Positions 36,370-47,770 of a stretch of 64,000 nt of DNA are shown piece after piece. This DNA is from Trissonchulus latispiculum. Taxonomy: Eukaryota > Nematoda > Enoplea > Enoplida > Ironidae. Location of the stretch: positions 1 to 64,000 of the forward strand of contig JASAND010005544.1 of assembly GCA_030248195.1 (NCBI GenBank). The letters run 5' to 3'. How positions within the stretch are numbered: the stretch's first letter is position 1; each line of letters opens with the position of its first letter. The translations under genes were made by a program, and so were the position numbers. The notes below the pieces were generated by a model. That model was not told the DNA's origin. It worked only from the letters and a program-made list of their open reading frames with translations, and made no database searches.

Positions 36370-37998
36370 ATACTAGACCGATATTATTAGTATTATCAAG
36401 GATTTTCCCGGACGGGGTATTGCCTCAAGTCCGGGGCCCCTTCATGGCCCAGGCATAGCCTGGGGTCCGGCCGTCTGGGATCAGGGCCCGCCACACGGAC
36501 GGAAATAGCCAAAACTGATCTGTTAAGGGCCTGGGCCGTGGTAACTGCGCTAACTGGTGTCGTATGAATTGGAATTTCCCGCTTTTGGGGTGCAAGGTTT
36601 TTCTGAAACAGTCATGTTTAAAGAATAATCTGCTGTCAGAATTCCATCCTACCGCAGCAATTACCAAGAATTAAGAAACACAAACTGATGAAGCAAAACA
36701 AAGAAACAACTACGACAAAACAAATTTCGCATAGTTATCCCGAGAGTCATAAAAACGGTCGATGAAATCTGGAAGCTTTAAAACTGGCTTGCCTACAAGA
36801 TAACTGTTGTCATCATTGAGCGCAAGCTTAGCTCTGGCTGCTGATGTCTCAGAAGGGTTAGAAGACATACAATGCCCAATTGAGCATTGTGTTAAATATC
36901 TATAATTTGAACGTAGTGTCTAAGGAAATAAGTAAACACGACCATTATAATGAAACACTAAACAGGGTTTTCTGGTTTTGTGATTTGGGCAAGCATTGTG
37001 TTTCGCTAATCTTGAGTTGCTTCGCTTTAACAAATTTTACTTCTGGATTGGATTATTATTTTGGCGTGTTTTTAGAGCAAAAATGCTTTTATTTACCTAG
37101 ATAAGGCCCGGTCTGGGGCACAGCCCAGAATTGATTAATTTGTACCGTTGTTTCTCAGTACTTTGTGATATATTTGTCGATCCCGCGAAGAGTCTCAAGC
37201 CTACTTTTGTCTTACTTACTTACTGTGTCTAGCAGTTAGTGCAATCTGAAAAGAGCACACTGCAACAACCTTCCATGCAAGTAATGTGTCATTTAATGAT
37301 ACGCTTAATTTAATGCTAACTGCCCATCTTTTGATGTGTATAGCCTAGTACAAGTGGAAGCCAGGCACCTTAACCGTCTCGACATCCTTTCTCGTGCAAC
37401 GAGTTGAGCATAAATGCAGTCTTTATTGGAACGAGATATGCTGATCGTCAACTTCAGGTTGACATATAATCCAGTTTATTCTAACGCCACGTACGCAATC
37501 CCAATTTGAAGCTTCCGCATATTTGTTCAGGGCAGTGTTTGCTTATATTTCTGTCAGTAATTTGTAAGAACATTGTGTGTGCCAAAACGCGGCCAATTTC
37601 TTTCCAGCCATTGTGAAGCATTCAGTAGGCAACAGAAGGTTTACCATCACATCAAGTTAGAAACTACTTGGGACCATTGTATCGTACAATAGCTAATTTC
37701 GTGACTAAGCTAATGTTGTGACCGCTACTAGCTGCGAACACGGCCGGATTTAAACTGGCAGATTTAATCAACTGAGCTGGTTGTTCGCTACGTTAGATTT
37801 TATACAACTAGCAACACACCACTATAATCAGTCTAACGTAGAACTCCTCAATCGGGGGAACATATCGCAAGATACTACAAGCTTGAATAAGGGGAGTTAA
37901 TTTGCTGATATATTGTTAAAAAGCTCTACTATGCATCGAACTGTATGTTTTTATTTAACGTAACACGTATGATAAATGTTCATAGCTTTTCAGTACAG
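36370..37998. other. Spacer between the two duplicate blocks
   Basis: It contains the second copy of the 17.2-18.0 kb repeat and a stretch (37484-37550) homologous to 25690-25760. I see no exon of the protease family and no other credible gene. Confidence 0.5.
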
Positions 37999-38274
37999 TT
38001 ACGCCGTTCCGGCTTTGTCGAACTCCATTTTCAGCCAGCTGGAACAGGACCGCATATCCAGGAATATAAACTCACACATATCGTCGTTGCATAAGCGACA
38101 TTCCTCTACAGTTCCTTGCATATGTGGAAACAATATATTTGGGTTCGGTGTGTAATCCTGCCGACATACTTTGTCACACCTTTTAGCAATACCCTGCTGA
38201 ATGATGCCAACTGCGTACCATTCACGATGTGTCGGCAGAATGATGGGTCTGAGCAACGGAGCTCCAGAGTCTCC
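37999..38274 (-). CDS. Gene 3 Ser exon and C-terminus
   Basis: 276 bp with stop, acceptor TTTAG. GDSGAPLLRPIILP, then WYAVGIIQQG, CDKVC, CRLCNDDMC and CSSWLKMEFDKA. The left edge of duplicate block B falls right at the end of this exon. Confidence 0.8.
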   Translation of the reverse strand, partial: GDSGAPLLRPIILPTHREWYAVGIIQQGIAKRCDKVCRQDYTPNPNILFPHMQGTVEECRLCNDDMCEFIFLDMRSCSSWLKMEFDKAGTA

Positions 38275-41200
38275 CTAAACACGAAACGACAGCGAAGGAA
38301 CGCTACATCAAAATTAACTGCGATATCATAATAGCAAATGATGAAGGTTCTAAATATGCTGTGAGAGTTCACATTGATCTCTCAATGAGGTGACCACTAT
38401 TTGAATACATAAATGACTTTTGTACACCTAGATTCAGACGCAAACAGTCTGCGAGTGACATTGACGAAGGGGAAAGGTGGGAGAGAGGAATCTACGTGCT
38501 GAAGCTGAGGCTCAAGTCGAAGACTCGCCTAATGATGCTAGAAACAATAAGGGATAAAGCGGCAAAGCAAGAAGCCTATCTCTGTTCCGCTGTAGCTTAC
38601 GGGATGTTGACCCGCAGCCTGTCTGACGAGGGGTTTATCTATCCGTTCATGAACATCTATCAGTTTCATAAATTTACACGTGCAGATTTCAATTCACAAC
38701 AAGCAACTGATTTTTAGACGTTTGTGGCTTTGAACCGCTAGATCAAAGAATAGACATTTCCGTGCTGCGCTACAATTCCACTGTGATTGGAACACAGCTG
38801 TTTGTATAGGTTGCTTTAGGAGTTCCAAAAGAAAGACAATGCTTGGGAACCAGGGACAGACAACGCATCACTAAAGGTAGCTTTTACTGAATTGAACCCA
38901 CTGTTAATGTTTTCATTAATCGCAAGCCTGCAAAATTGGACCTCCCAAAAATCGTGTGCTAAATCATCTTTTCAATGCGCAATGTTATATGTGCCAATGA
39001 TTATGACGCTTGAGGCAGCACAGTGGTTTTTAATTTGCTCCTATTACTGCAAAGACACAAAATTAGAAATTTATGCTATTTAATACGATGTTTCGTGCGG
39101 GATTCGATCCACATGGCTGTGGCTCCTGCATTACTAAAAGCTGGCTTATCAGTGAAGGATATGTTTCGTAAGCTTACATTAAATATTATTGCTAAAAACT
39201 TAATTAGTCAGTCACTGAGAAGTTATGGCAGAAAATGTAGATTAATCATTAAGTGTTCATCACCGTTATAATCAAATTTCAGCTCAGTAATAATGAGAAA
39301 GCTATACGTAATTCAAATATTTTCTGCTCAATTCTTTTGAACACTGAGAACTTCGTTGCTTTACATAATTGTACCTTTGTCGAATGCTTCATGTTAACGA
39401 AAATTTATGAATTTTCAGCTGACATCTACAATTAAGCTCGTAGATTCAGCTTGTAGTAATTTCAAGATAAAAGCAGTATACCAATGACCGTATTAGTAAA
39501 TAAACCGTAAACAGTAGGTAAATAAATGGTTTAACCACGTATGATAGAAAACTATGGGCCTATTTCTTTATCGATTAATATGGTCTAATTAAACGAATTA
39601 AAAATAAGCCCAATTAAAATTTTAATTGCTATTTCTTTAATATGGATTAAACGGATTAAACAGACTAAGATTGACTAGTTTAATCCGACCATTCTTAATC
39701 CCCGGATTAAGCGAGTTGATTTTAATCCATTTAATCCTCCATTAAAGAAACAGTAATTAAAATTTTTAATACGCCAATGTTTAATCCGTTTAATCTGCGT
39801 AACTGCAAGGAATAAAAACTAGTTGAAGAAGGCGGCGGATTAAACAGATTAAAATTAATCATTAATCCTTTATTAAAGACATAGCGATTAAGCAGGTCAG
39901 ATTAACTGATTGGTTATTCCGAAGAAAAAATAAGGAAACAGGTTTAGATTAAAATTTTTTCGTAAGTGCATTATAGAAATAGGATTAAATTTAATCCGTT
40001 TAACTCGTTTAACTCGCTGCATTGAATTTTGATCCGTCTAATCAGAGGTGCTATTTCTTCAATGCAGACTAATTTTAATCTAATCCGTTAGTCTTTAAAG
40101 AAATAGGGGCTATGTTAAGGATTGAATAAATTCGCGACTATTTATACATTCCTCTAGTGGTGGAAATATGCAGAATATGTGGTATCTCATGCTGGAAGAA
40201 GCTGCACTTCGTAGTTCTCATCGCATTGCAACCCTATTAATTAAGTGTTCCTGAAACATTATCCATGTGGTGCTTCGAGCAAAGTCTGCAGTGAATAAAT
40301 TCTTTACGACTCATGTCTTATAAACTGTGCCATTTGTAATTTATCCAGCTGCTCCAAGATTATTCATAACTTACCTTATATACGGCACCCTTGGCACATG
40401 GCTCCCGAATGTATCCGTTATATGGGTTTTTTATCGCAGTAGGAGTAATCTTTGTAAGTTTTTCAGGCATGATGTCCCCAATATCAAGTAGTTTCATGTA
40501 CTTTACGTAACCGGATGCTGAATCCTTGCTTAAGTATTCCTCCATAGTTATTGCCCAGGTCGGAACTGAAAACAAACCAGTAAGCTGATCACTACTACAG
40601 TGTCGGCGTTAAGTTATAGTTCATCAATTGCTTTGGTCATTTGATGTTTCCCGTTGTGCGGGTTAAAAGATTTCTTCGAGCTGCATAAAATTTCCCTTTT
40701 CGTGCAGTGCAGACGGTTTTCTAAGCTGGTGTGTTCGTTGCGCGATGACGCTCATACTTGCACATTGTCTACTAGAATATGTATATTCTTCAATTATATT
40801 CATATTTACATATTGTATACTACGGGTTTTCCCCCTTACGATGGTTAAAAAACTTGTCTTCAAACTATACTACGACCAAAAATGTGTGTACAAACTTCGA
40901 CCGTTTATAGCAGATTAACCTTTGGAGTAAACCCCAACAATGTATATATTTTTAGAATCCTCAAGACCTCGAGATATAAAAAATCCGGAAAATTCCGGAA
41001 TTCCGGGTTTCATTCACGGACAATCTAACATTTTTAGTTTTTCGCCAAATTTTTATCGCAATCAAAATTTTGTTTTTACGATCGAATAGAGCTGGTCCCA
41101 CTGCATATTTTTGCTCTTACAAGTTTTTCACGAAAATGCACCCAGTTTCCGGAATTCCGGGTTTTCAAAATTTCCGGATTTTAAAACTTTTCCCCAATAC

Positions 41201-44200
41201 CCACAAGATGGGTATCATTCGAAAGCTCTTATCGAGCTGAACAACTTTTGTAATAGAATGAACACTTGAAAATGCACACATTTCCCGGAATTCGAGAAAA
41301 CCGGATTTTCCGGATTTTAAAAGTTTTCTGCAATACCCCACAATATGGGCATCATTCGAAAGCTCTTGATGAGCTGAACAAATCTTGTAATAGAAACAAT
41401 GTCTGAAAATGCACCCTATTCCCGAAATTCACGAATTCCGGATTTCACTCCAGCTTGGAAGGTTTTAGCGAATTCCGAGAACTGGGCTCATTTCTGCGAG
41501 TTGGTTCTATTACCAGATTTGTTCAGCTCATCAAGAACTTTCGAATGATATCCATACTGTGGGGTATTGGAGAAAATTTTTAAAATCCGGAAAATCCGGT
41601 TTTCTCGAATTCCGGGAAATGTGTGCATTTTCAAGAGTTCATTCTATTACAAAAGTTGTTCAGCTCGATAAGATCCATCTTGTGGGTATTGGAGAAAATT
41701 TTGAAATCCGGAAATTTTGAAAACCCGGAATTCCGGAAACTGGGTGCATTTTCGTGAAAAACTTGTAAGAGCAAAAATATGCAGCGGGACAGCTCTATTC
41801 GATCGTAAAAACAAAATTTTGATTGCGATAAAAATTTGGCGAAAAACTAAAAATGTTAGATTTTCCGTGAATGAAACCCGGAATTCCGGAATTTTCCAGA
41901 TTTTCGAAATCTCGAGTTCCTGAGGATTCTAAAAATATATACATTGTTGGGGTTTACTCCAACGGTTAATCTTACTATAAACGGTCGAAGTTTGTACACA
42001 CATTTTTTGGTCGTACTATAGTAGTCGGCGCGAAGCAAACAATCAAAATAGAGGGTCATCACTTTAGCGTGCGTCGGAAAAACCTCAAATCTATCCAAGT
42101 TTGATGTAATATCATTGGCATAGTAGGAAAATGTATGAGGTTAAGTGATTGGCCTTTTCCTGGCAAGGGTTGTTGTTGTCTTTAATTTTTGGATCGATTC
42201 GTTTAGCGCACGATCTCCTAAGGGTGTCCTCTGGCTAGTAAAGTTTAAGTGGGCTTTAGGATAAGCGCTATTCCGGAGTTTGATCCGGGATCTAACGCAT
42301 CACGCATACGTGACGTCTAATTCCGAGACCTGCAGTGGCAATTATAGGTTAACAAAGTAGAGGGTTTCGTGAGACCTTTCCTACATTACTCTAGGTGGTA
42401 ACTTGTATCTGAACCGAAATTTTTGAGAGGGTTGCTTCTATAAGCACAGATAAACTTGATTTTCTAAAGGTCAACTTTAACTATGGTACGACCAAAAAAT
42501 GTGTGTAAATAAAAATGCATTTTAGCCACGAATCCATGGATATTCTTTGGGTATGGGATCTATGTGTGTTCTCCAGACAGGTGCAGGAGGGAAAATTTGT
42601 GGGATGAACCGGCGGTAAACCGTTTTGTTTCGTTTTATTCCAAAAACAAAACGGACAAATCCGGATTTCTGAGCGTTCCCTCAGTCCTGGTCTGCAAGGG
42701 TGAACCCCAAAGCACATGATGGTATTCTCTCATTTTGATTACATCGACGCGAATTTTAAATAATTAGAATATAATTCAGAGCTCGCATGAAAAATCAACA
42801 ATATCTGACCTTTTTTGGAACACCGTCAGAATTTTCAAAGTGTTACGTCTACAACTCAACTCAACAGACACCCTGTACCTAAGTTACATTCGGGCAGACA
42901 ATTTCTAGTGTAATGATTCCAAAGTGAAGACTGCTGTTGTTAGCTACAAATCGTTAATCTCACAATGGCACACCTTGAACAACATGTACAGCAAGCGTAC
43001 TCAAGGTATTACAAGTGTTGCACATCTTCTGTACCCCCCGCAATTTGGTACACAGTCAAAACGATGATAGGCTCACTCCCTGCTTGCTTGTGTCAATAGC
43101 TATGAAGATGTGTCACATTTCTTATAAATAGAGTATTCCTGTAGTCATACTTCAATGTACTCTTGTTATTAGGCAATGCAAGGCTAGCACACTATTTTTC
43201 AATATATGTACAATTTAATAATCGTTTAGCCTTACAGTCCACTTCCCCATATCCTAATATCTGAAAAGATTGTGGAGATGACCAACGCACATATTCATCT
43301 GGACAATTCAGAATATTATTTGTCCCGGCCATGCAAAGCTGGTGATTTTCCATTTGTTTTTGCAGTGGCTCGTGAGAAAACGATTTAAATCTAATCAAGC
43401 CAATCCCAATGGCATCGAATAGGCAAGCCTTGTATCTCATCTCTTTGTCAACTTCAAACATGTCCAGACATTGCTGATGAGTTGGGTGCAAAATAATGTT
43501 AGCTTCACCACCGGCCCTTAAAGCAACTGGAAACGGAGTTTCCCAATATGTTGGATCCCGAATGTAGATGTTGACCTCTGTAACACTTACTCGATGGAAT
43601 TCACCTGGTCCAGTGGAGCTAAATAAAGCATCGTATTAAAGAAAACACAAGCAAATATAAACCATTCTGTATAACATATACAAGTAGCGATTAATGCCTT
43701 GTATCCTTCGTGGATCCGCCTGCTGGCCGTTTACCTCATTTTCCTGATGTAAATGTTGTTTGTATCTCTACAGAGATCCGTGGGCCACTGCAGTCCTCTT
43801 TCTGTGCATAGCACAGTCAGAGAGGTTTTGATAAAACCTTCTCTGGCTATGTTGCAGCACAGATAGAGCCGAGCTGGCTGTCCTTCTGGGACAACCAGGC
43901 AGGAGCTAAAGAGACTAGTTCTTTCTGGGTAAGAGCGCTCACAGCGCCCATTGGCTCTCTCCTGTTCGGACTAAGGCTTCGGCCTTAGTGACTGCAGGCA
44001 GGCGTTTTTCATTATTTCTTTATGATACACAAGTAGCGGGTGAGACTATTTGCTTTAAGGGGGGGGGCGACTAAAATGGGGATGCCCCGAATTTGTCCAA
44101 TTGGCCTTCTTTTTTGGCGAAGTTAAAGAGTATGGGTGTGGTCAAAAATGCTTGTTCGTTGGTTTTTAGCTACCTTCCAGCCTTGTACAGCCGTCGCGTT

Positions 44201-46966
44201 TATGTGCCCGACCACACCTTTTTCGCAACTACCAACATAAAAAACTCTCTGCTGGATGCAAGACCCTAGCTTCAAGCTTGTAATTGTCTAACATGATTTG
44301 GCACATGGCCCCTATCTGCGGAAAAATACTAGACGTCTGTATCTTATCTGCATCTAAGGGAATTACTGTTCAAAGTTGAAGTTTCGGCAAAATTTTGAAT
44401 TTTTTTGGCTATCGAAAGGAATATTTTATTACTGGCGCGAGCTATAAAGCTGTAATTTCGCATCTATAGAGGCCCTGTAGGAGTACTCATTTGTGCCAAA
44501 TGGATAGAAATTCTACTGCGTGAAAAAATTTTTATGTTAACTTTAATCTTCAAAAATTGCCAAAATCGCCATTTTCAGTCTGTCGGATCCTGAAGGCTTT
44601 CTGCAGACATATAAGTCGCAAACCTTCACTAATCGAGCTGAAATTGTTTGTGGGTGTGTTTTCAACCACGCTGAGTTCAAATATGTCCAAAAGTTTTAAT
44701 TTCAAAAAATTTGATTGTTTTCGATTTCTGGGGAAGCATTGACAAAAAAGGCGGTTTTGGCAATTTTTGAAGATTAAAGTTGACATAAAAATTTTTTCAC
44801 GAATTTTCAAAAGTTTTCAGAATTTCAGAATTTGTTGCCATTTGATACAAATGAATACTCCTATAGTACCTCTATATTTGCCAAATTAGAGCCTTATAAC
44901 TTGCACCAGCAATAAAATATTACTTTCGTTACGCGAAGATTTTCGAAATTTTGCCGAAACTTCAACTTTGAACTGTAATTGCCTTAGATGCAGATAAGAC
45001 ACAGACATCTAATATTTTTCCGCAGATAGGGGCACATGTGCCAAATTATATTTGCCAATGACAAGCTTGAAGCTAGGGTCTTGCAGTCAGCAGAGATTTT
45101 CAATTAATTATGTTGGTAGTTGTGAAAAGGGGGGGTCGGGCACATAAACGCGGCGGCTGCACATTGGTTGAAGGCAGCTAAGAACCAACGGCCAAGTATT
45201 TTTTGACCACACCCATGCTCTATGACTTCGCCAAAAAGTAGGCCAATCGGACAAAGCCGGGGCAAAAGTTTAGTCGCCCTCTCCCCCTTAAGATTAAACG
45301 GTTTAGGTAAAACTTATTCCGCTCACAGGAGAAGAACCTAAGGGTAACGAGTTTTGAAAGTGTGCTGAATCAATTCGGCTATCAGTGAATTCAAGTTAGG
45401 CACCTTGGCAAAATGTTGACCTTTGGAACTTTTCAAATTTACATTTTAAACAAAATATGTACATATGTCGTTAAACACGACACACTTAACGATTTGTCGA
45501 ACAATTTATTTGCTGGTTCTTTGCAAACCTAGCTAAGCTTTGGTTGCAATTCGGATTGTCATTCAACATTATCTACGGGGTAGCTGGTCGTCGACGAGGT
45601 AGATGGATAAGTGTGTCGTTCTTTCCCTGTTCCGATAGGTATAGATTGAAGTTGCCATTTTTTGCTTCTCCCCAGCAGTCATTTCTATTATGACTCTCGC
45701 TACGTTGCCTAGACGCCATCTACACAATGGGAGTGATGGAGGGAGCCAATCGTGTGGCGTTTCGTCTCCGGGTGATCTAACCTCCATTAAGTGCCCTTGC
45801 GAATGTGTGCGAAGCACAGCTTTTTCCAAGTTCCAAGTTCCAAGCCACTAGAGCCAATGACAAAGGAACCAAGCCCGAGAGTGTATCCGGTTTTGGTCGC
45901 GTGACTCTGGCGCACATAGCACTCCTTCACAGAGGGTAGGTGCACACATTCCAGGGTTCCGTTGCATAAACGTTTGAACTGTTGAACAGACTAACAGTCT
46001 AACAGTTGAACGGTAAAATTCGTTGCATAACTAACAGTGTTAAACTACTGTTAGACTGTTTGTTAACAGTGTGTGAACGGTGTCTACCAACAGTGTTCAA
46101 ATGCAAGTGTTGCGTGAAAGTTAACACTGTTGGACTGTTACTGTTAGGCTTGCTACTAACAGTATAACAAACAATTTATACTGATCAAATGCAATTAATT
46201 TATTTAAAAGTCAATTATTACGCAATTAAAGGAAGCACAACCACAAGTAAAGAAAGGAAGCATTAATAGATACCATTGCTTCAATCAAGAGTTCCACAAA
46301 AAGCGTACCTGTTCCACATAAGATTTATTTTATTTTAATAAGTACACACGTTTTGCTCCTCATCGACGGAGCTGTTGGCTAGTTTTATAGATACAATATA
46401 TCGTCATTATGGCTTAGGAAGGGATACAACCTCGCATTTTTCGATAGTGCGCGTGCGTGTCCCAAGTAGACAGTACCCAGGACCACAAATTTTGCACCTC
46501 ATCTGACCGACTGAGGTGTTGCCTAAGTTTCTTGCTCAAGGACACAATATGGAGTCATTGTGGCTAAGGTGGAGATCGAACCTAGGACCTTCGTTCAGCG
46601 CCTTAATCATTTGTGCATACGGCCACTGGCCAGAATGTTCGGTGCACTGTTGGATTCCAGCTGCGCTACATTATAGAAACAATGTTGTAGCTGTGAACAG
46701 CTTAGTAACTGCTATAGCTTACCTTAGTGTTGGTCCTCTTTGAATGCGTTTGAGACAATGAGCTGCTGTTGCGATGAGTTTTTCATGAAAAATGATTCCA
46801 GTACACCTGAGTGGAGGGTTGAGTGATGCTCTGCCCATTTCCAGCGACCTTACGTTTATAGCATTGAACTGGGTTTGGTCAATTCTCACGATGTATTGGA
46901 AATCTGTCAAATCTGTAACGTATTTACCTTTGAGAATTTTTCTCAGTAGTCTGTTGTCATTTAAAC
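37999..46966 (-). CDS. Gene 3: four-exon S1-protease-like gene, catalytic Asp replaced by Gly
   Basis: Exons are 46966-46723, 43618-43236, 40565-40375 and 38274-37999. Phases 1, 2, 1, 0 match throughout, giving 1094 coding bases (about 363 residues) without a stop. Seen: an activation-type site (LLRK then ILKG, like R-IVGG), LRCTGIIFHEKL, TAAHC with His codon 46758-46760, and GDSGAPLL with Ser codon 38266-38268. The Asp motif reads DAIGIGLIRF: the Asp is GGG Gly at 43407-43405, where gene 5 has GAT. The SWG motif reads QQG. The first (signal-peptide) exon was not found. An open frame with one triad residue lost suggests a pseudoprotease under constraint, or a very young pseudogene. Intron 2 holds a tRNA-derived SINE, other inverted-repeat DNA, a TTAA foldback and a SINE-like insert; intron 3 holds a 1.15 kb palindrome. 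Confidence 0.75.
39556..40110. mobile_element. Inverted-repeat element with GGATTAAAC-rich interior (copy B)
   Basis: Duplicate of 27728-28276 with a few small changes, including a TCGATTAATATGG variant near its left end. Confidence 0.65.
40375..40565 (-). CDS. Gene 3 linker exon
   Basis: 191 bp, acceptor TTTTCAG, donor GTAAGT. It starts FPTWAITMEEYL and ends EPCAKGAVYK, so residues just before GDSG are AVYK. A trypsin-like Asp189 is therefore absent. Confidence 0.75.
40868..42018. mobile_element. 1.15 kb near-perfect palindrome in gene 3 intron 3
   Basis: It starts TACTACGACC and ends GGTCGTACTA, flanked by TA. The arms meet near 41455 and contain about 125-bp subrepeats with GGAATTCCGG and ATCATTCGAAAGCTCT. 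Copy A has the uninterrupted site at about 29030 (AAACTAGTAG). The TA target fits Tc1/mariner-like mobilisation (inference). It has no transposase. Confidence 0.8.
43236..43618 (-). CDS. Gene 3 Asp exon (Asp to Gly)
   Basis: 383 bp, acceptor TTTATTTAG, donor T|GTAAGG. It reads through VNIYIRDP, IILHPTHQQC, DAIGIGLIRF, CMAGTNN and ILGYG. The catalytic position is Gly. Everything around it matches gene 5. Confidence 0.78.
43680..44038 (+). mobile_element. SINE-like insertion with 10-bp target duplication
   Basis: ACAAGTAGCG at 43680-43689 and 44029-44038 brackets 339 bp. Copy A has a single ACAAGTAGCG there. The insert has two hairpins (GAGAGGTTTTGATAAAACC and CTAAGGCTTCGGCCTTAG) and a T-rich right end (TTTTTCATTATTTCTTTATG). 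Target duplication and precise absence from copy A show retroposition or a related mechanism. Confidence 0.7.
44055..45291. mobile_element. F1 foldback element inserted in gene 3 intron 2
   Basis: TTAA at both ends (44055-44058, 45288-45291), with G-run and C-run ends and arms reverse complementary over almost the whole length. Copy A keeps the unoccupied site at 30705-30708 (single TTAA). That proves TTAA duplication and insertion after the segmental duplication. Confidence 0.85.
45958..46170. mobile_element. CTGTTAGACTGTT-rich inverted-repeat DNA
   Basis: It begins GTTCCGTTGCATAAACG, then has dense GAACTGTT/AACAGT motifs. The matching inverted end (GGTTTATGCAACGG) survives only in copy A, near 31849-31862. 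Copy B lost that end and copy A lost the start, so the full element must be pieced together from both copies. Confidence 0.45.
46315..46660 (-). mobile_element. tRNA-derived SINE (copy B)
   Basis: The better-preserved copy: GATTAAGGCGCTGAACGAAG, B box GGTTCGATCTCC, then GTGTCCTTGAGCAAGAAACT. That last motif resembles a central domain seen in SINEs of several marine invertebrates and fish (recalled, not searched). Confidence 0.6.
46723..46966 (-). CDS. Gene 3 His exon
   Basis: 244 bp, acceptor TTTTCAG, donor AG|GTAAGC. It carries the presumed zymogen cleavage point (RK|ILKG), the strand DFQYIVRI, and the C42/C58-type cysteines flanking GIIFHEKLIATAAH. It is the only intact His exon in the window. 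A cryptic donor (AAC|GTAAGG) lies inside it. Confidence 0.78.
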
Positions 46967-47310
46967 CTGAAAATAAAGCTTTTGACCACTGATTATCCAT
47001 GCCACGACAGTTTTAGCTTCAGGTCCAGAATACCAGCCGATGTAATACCTTGCCAACAGAATGTGGCACTAAAAAGCTTAATGTTTATTAAAGAAATTAC
47101 ACATCAATCTTAAACAACTTGAAAATCTCAAATAATTTCCATATATGACTAAGTGTTAGAAGTGTTAGGACTGAGTTGAAATAACCACGGCCTCAGCACA
47201 CAGTCATATGTGAAGAAACATTGGGAGGAAGACCACTTTGTGTACCATTTTAGTTGATTAGCTAGCGTGTATAATTAAGTCATAGACTACATTAAAAACC
47301 TGACTACTGT

Positions 47311-47770
47311 CCCTTACTTATATTGAAGTGATGGCCGTAGATACAGGTAATGTGAAGCAAAAGTATATAAAAGTATAATGTATGCATTCTATGTTCAATG
47401 CTCAATGTTTTCGTAGACAGTACGCTAAGCTTTGCATACTAACACGGAAAGGTAAAGCAAAGTTTCTCCATAATTTATTCAGTTGAATCTGTCAGTTGCT
47501 GATGCAAAACGGAGCTGCAAATTTTCACAACGAATTTTTATGGAACTGACATGTTGAAACGAAAGAAAAATGTTGTACATTTGGCCCATATGATTAAGCA
47601 AGAGGTGACAGACCGCTGCCAGATGATTCATTTACATTGTCAGTATACTCGCGTTATGTCTCGCCAGAGAGCTGACAAAATTCTACCCCTACCTGCCCTC
47701 CAAATCAATTCCAAGCAAATTATTTCAGAAACCCGGCAATATATTTTGAAAACACTAATTCTACAATCGA
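47311..47770. promoter_or_regulatory. Conserved upstream module of gene 3
   Basis: About 450 bp, repeated in every gene unit just upstream of the His exon. It starts with CTACTGTCCCTTACTTAT, then has TATATAAAAG (47365-47374), then TGTATGCATT and TTCAATGCTCAATG. The TATA-like core and position suggest a promoter or 5' region. Direction is uncertain, because TATATAAAAG is canonical on the plus strand while the genes run minus. No conserved open frame was seen. Confidence 0.4.

Noticed and set aside
37130..37480. A gene fragment shared with 17200-17960
   Set aside because: The conserved words are interrupted by stops in all frames and show no splice-bounded open segment; treated as a dispersed repeat.
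45569..45829. An 86-codon minus frame with Arg/Ser-rich start
   Set aside because: It is in copy-B-specific repeat-like DNA; no domain was recognised, so it was not called.
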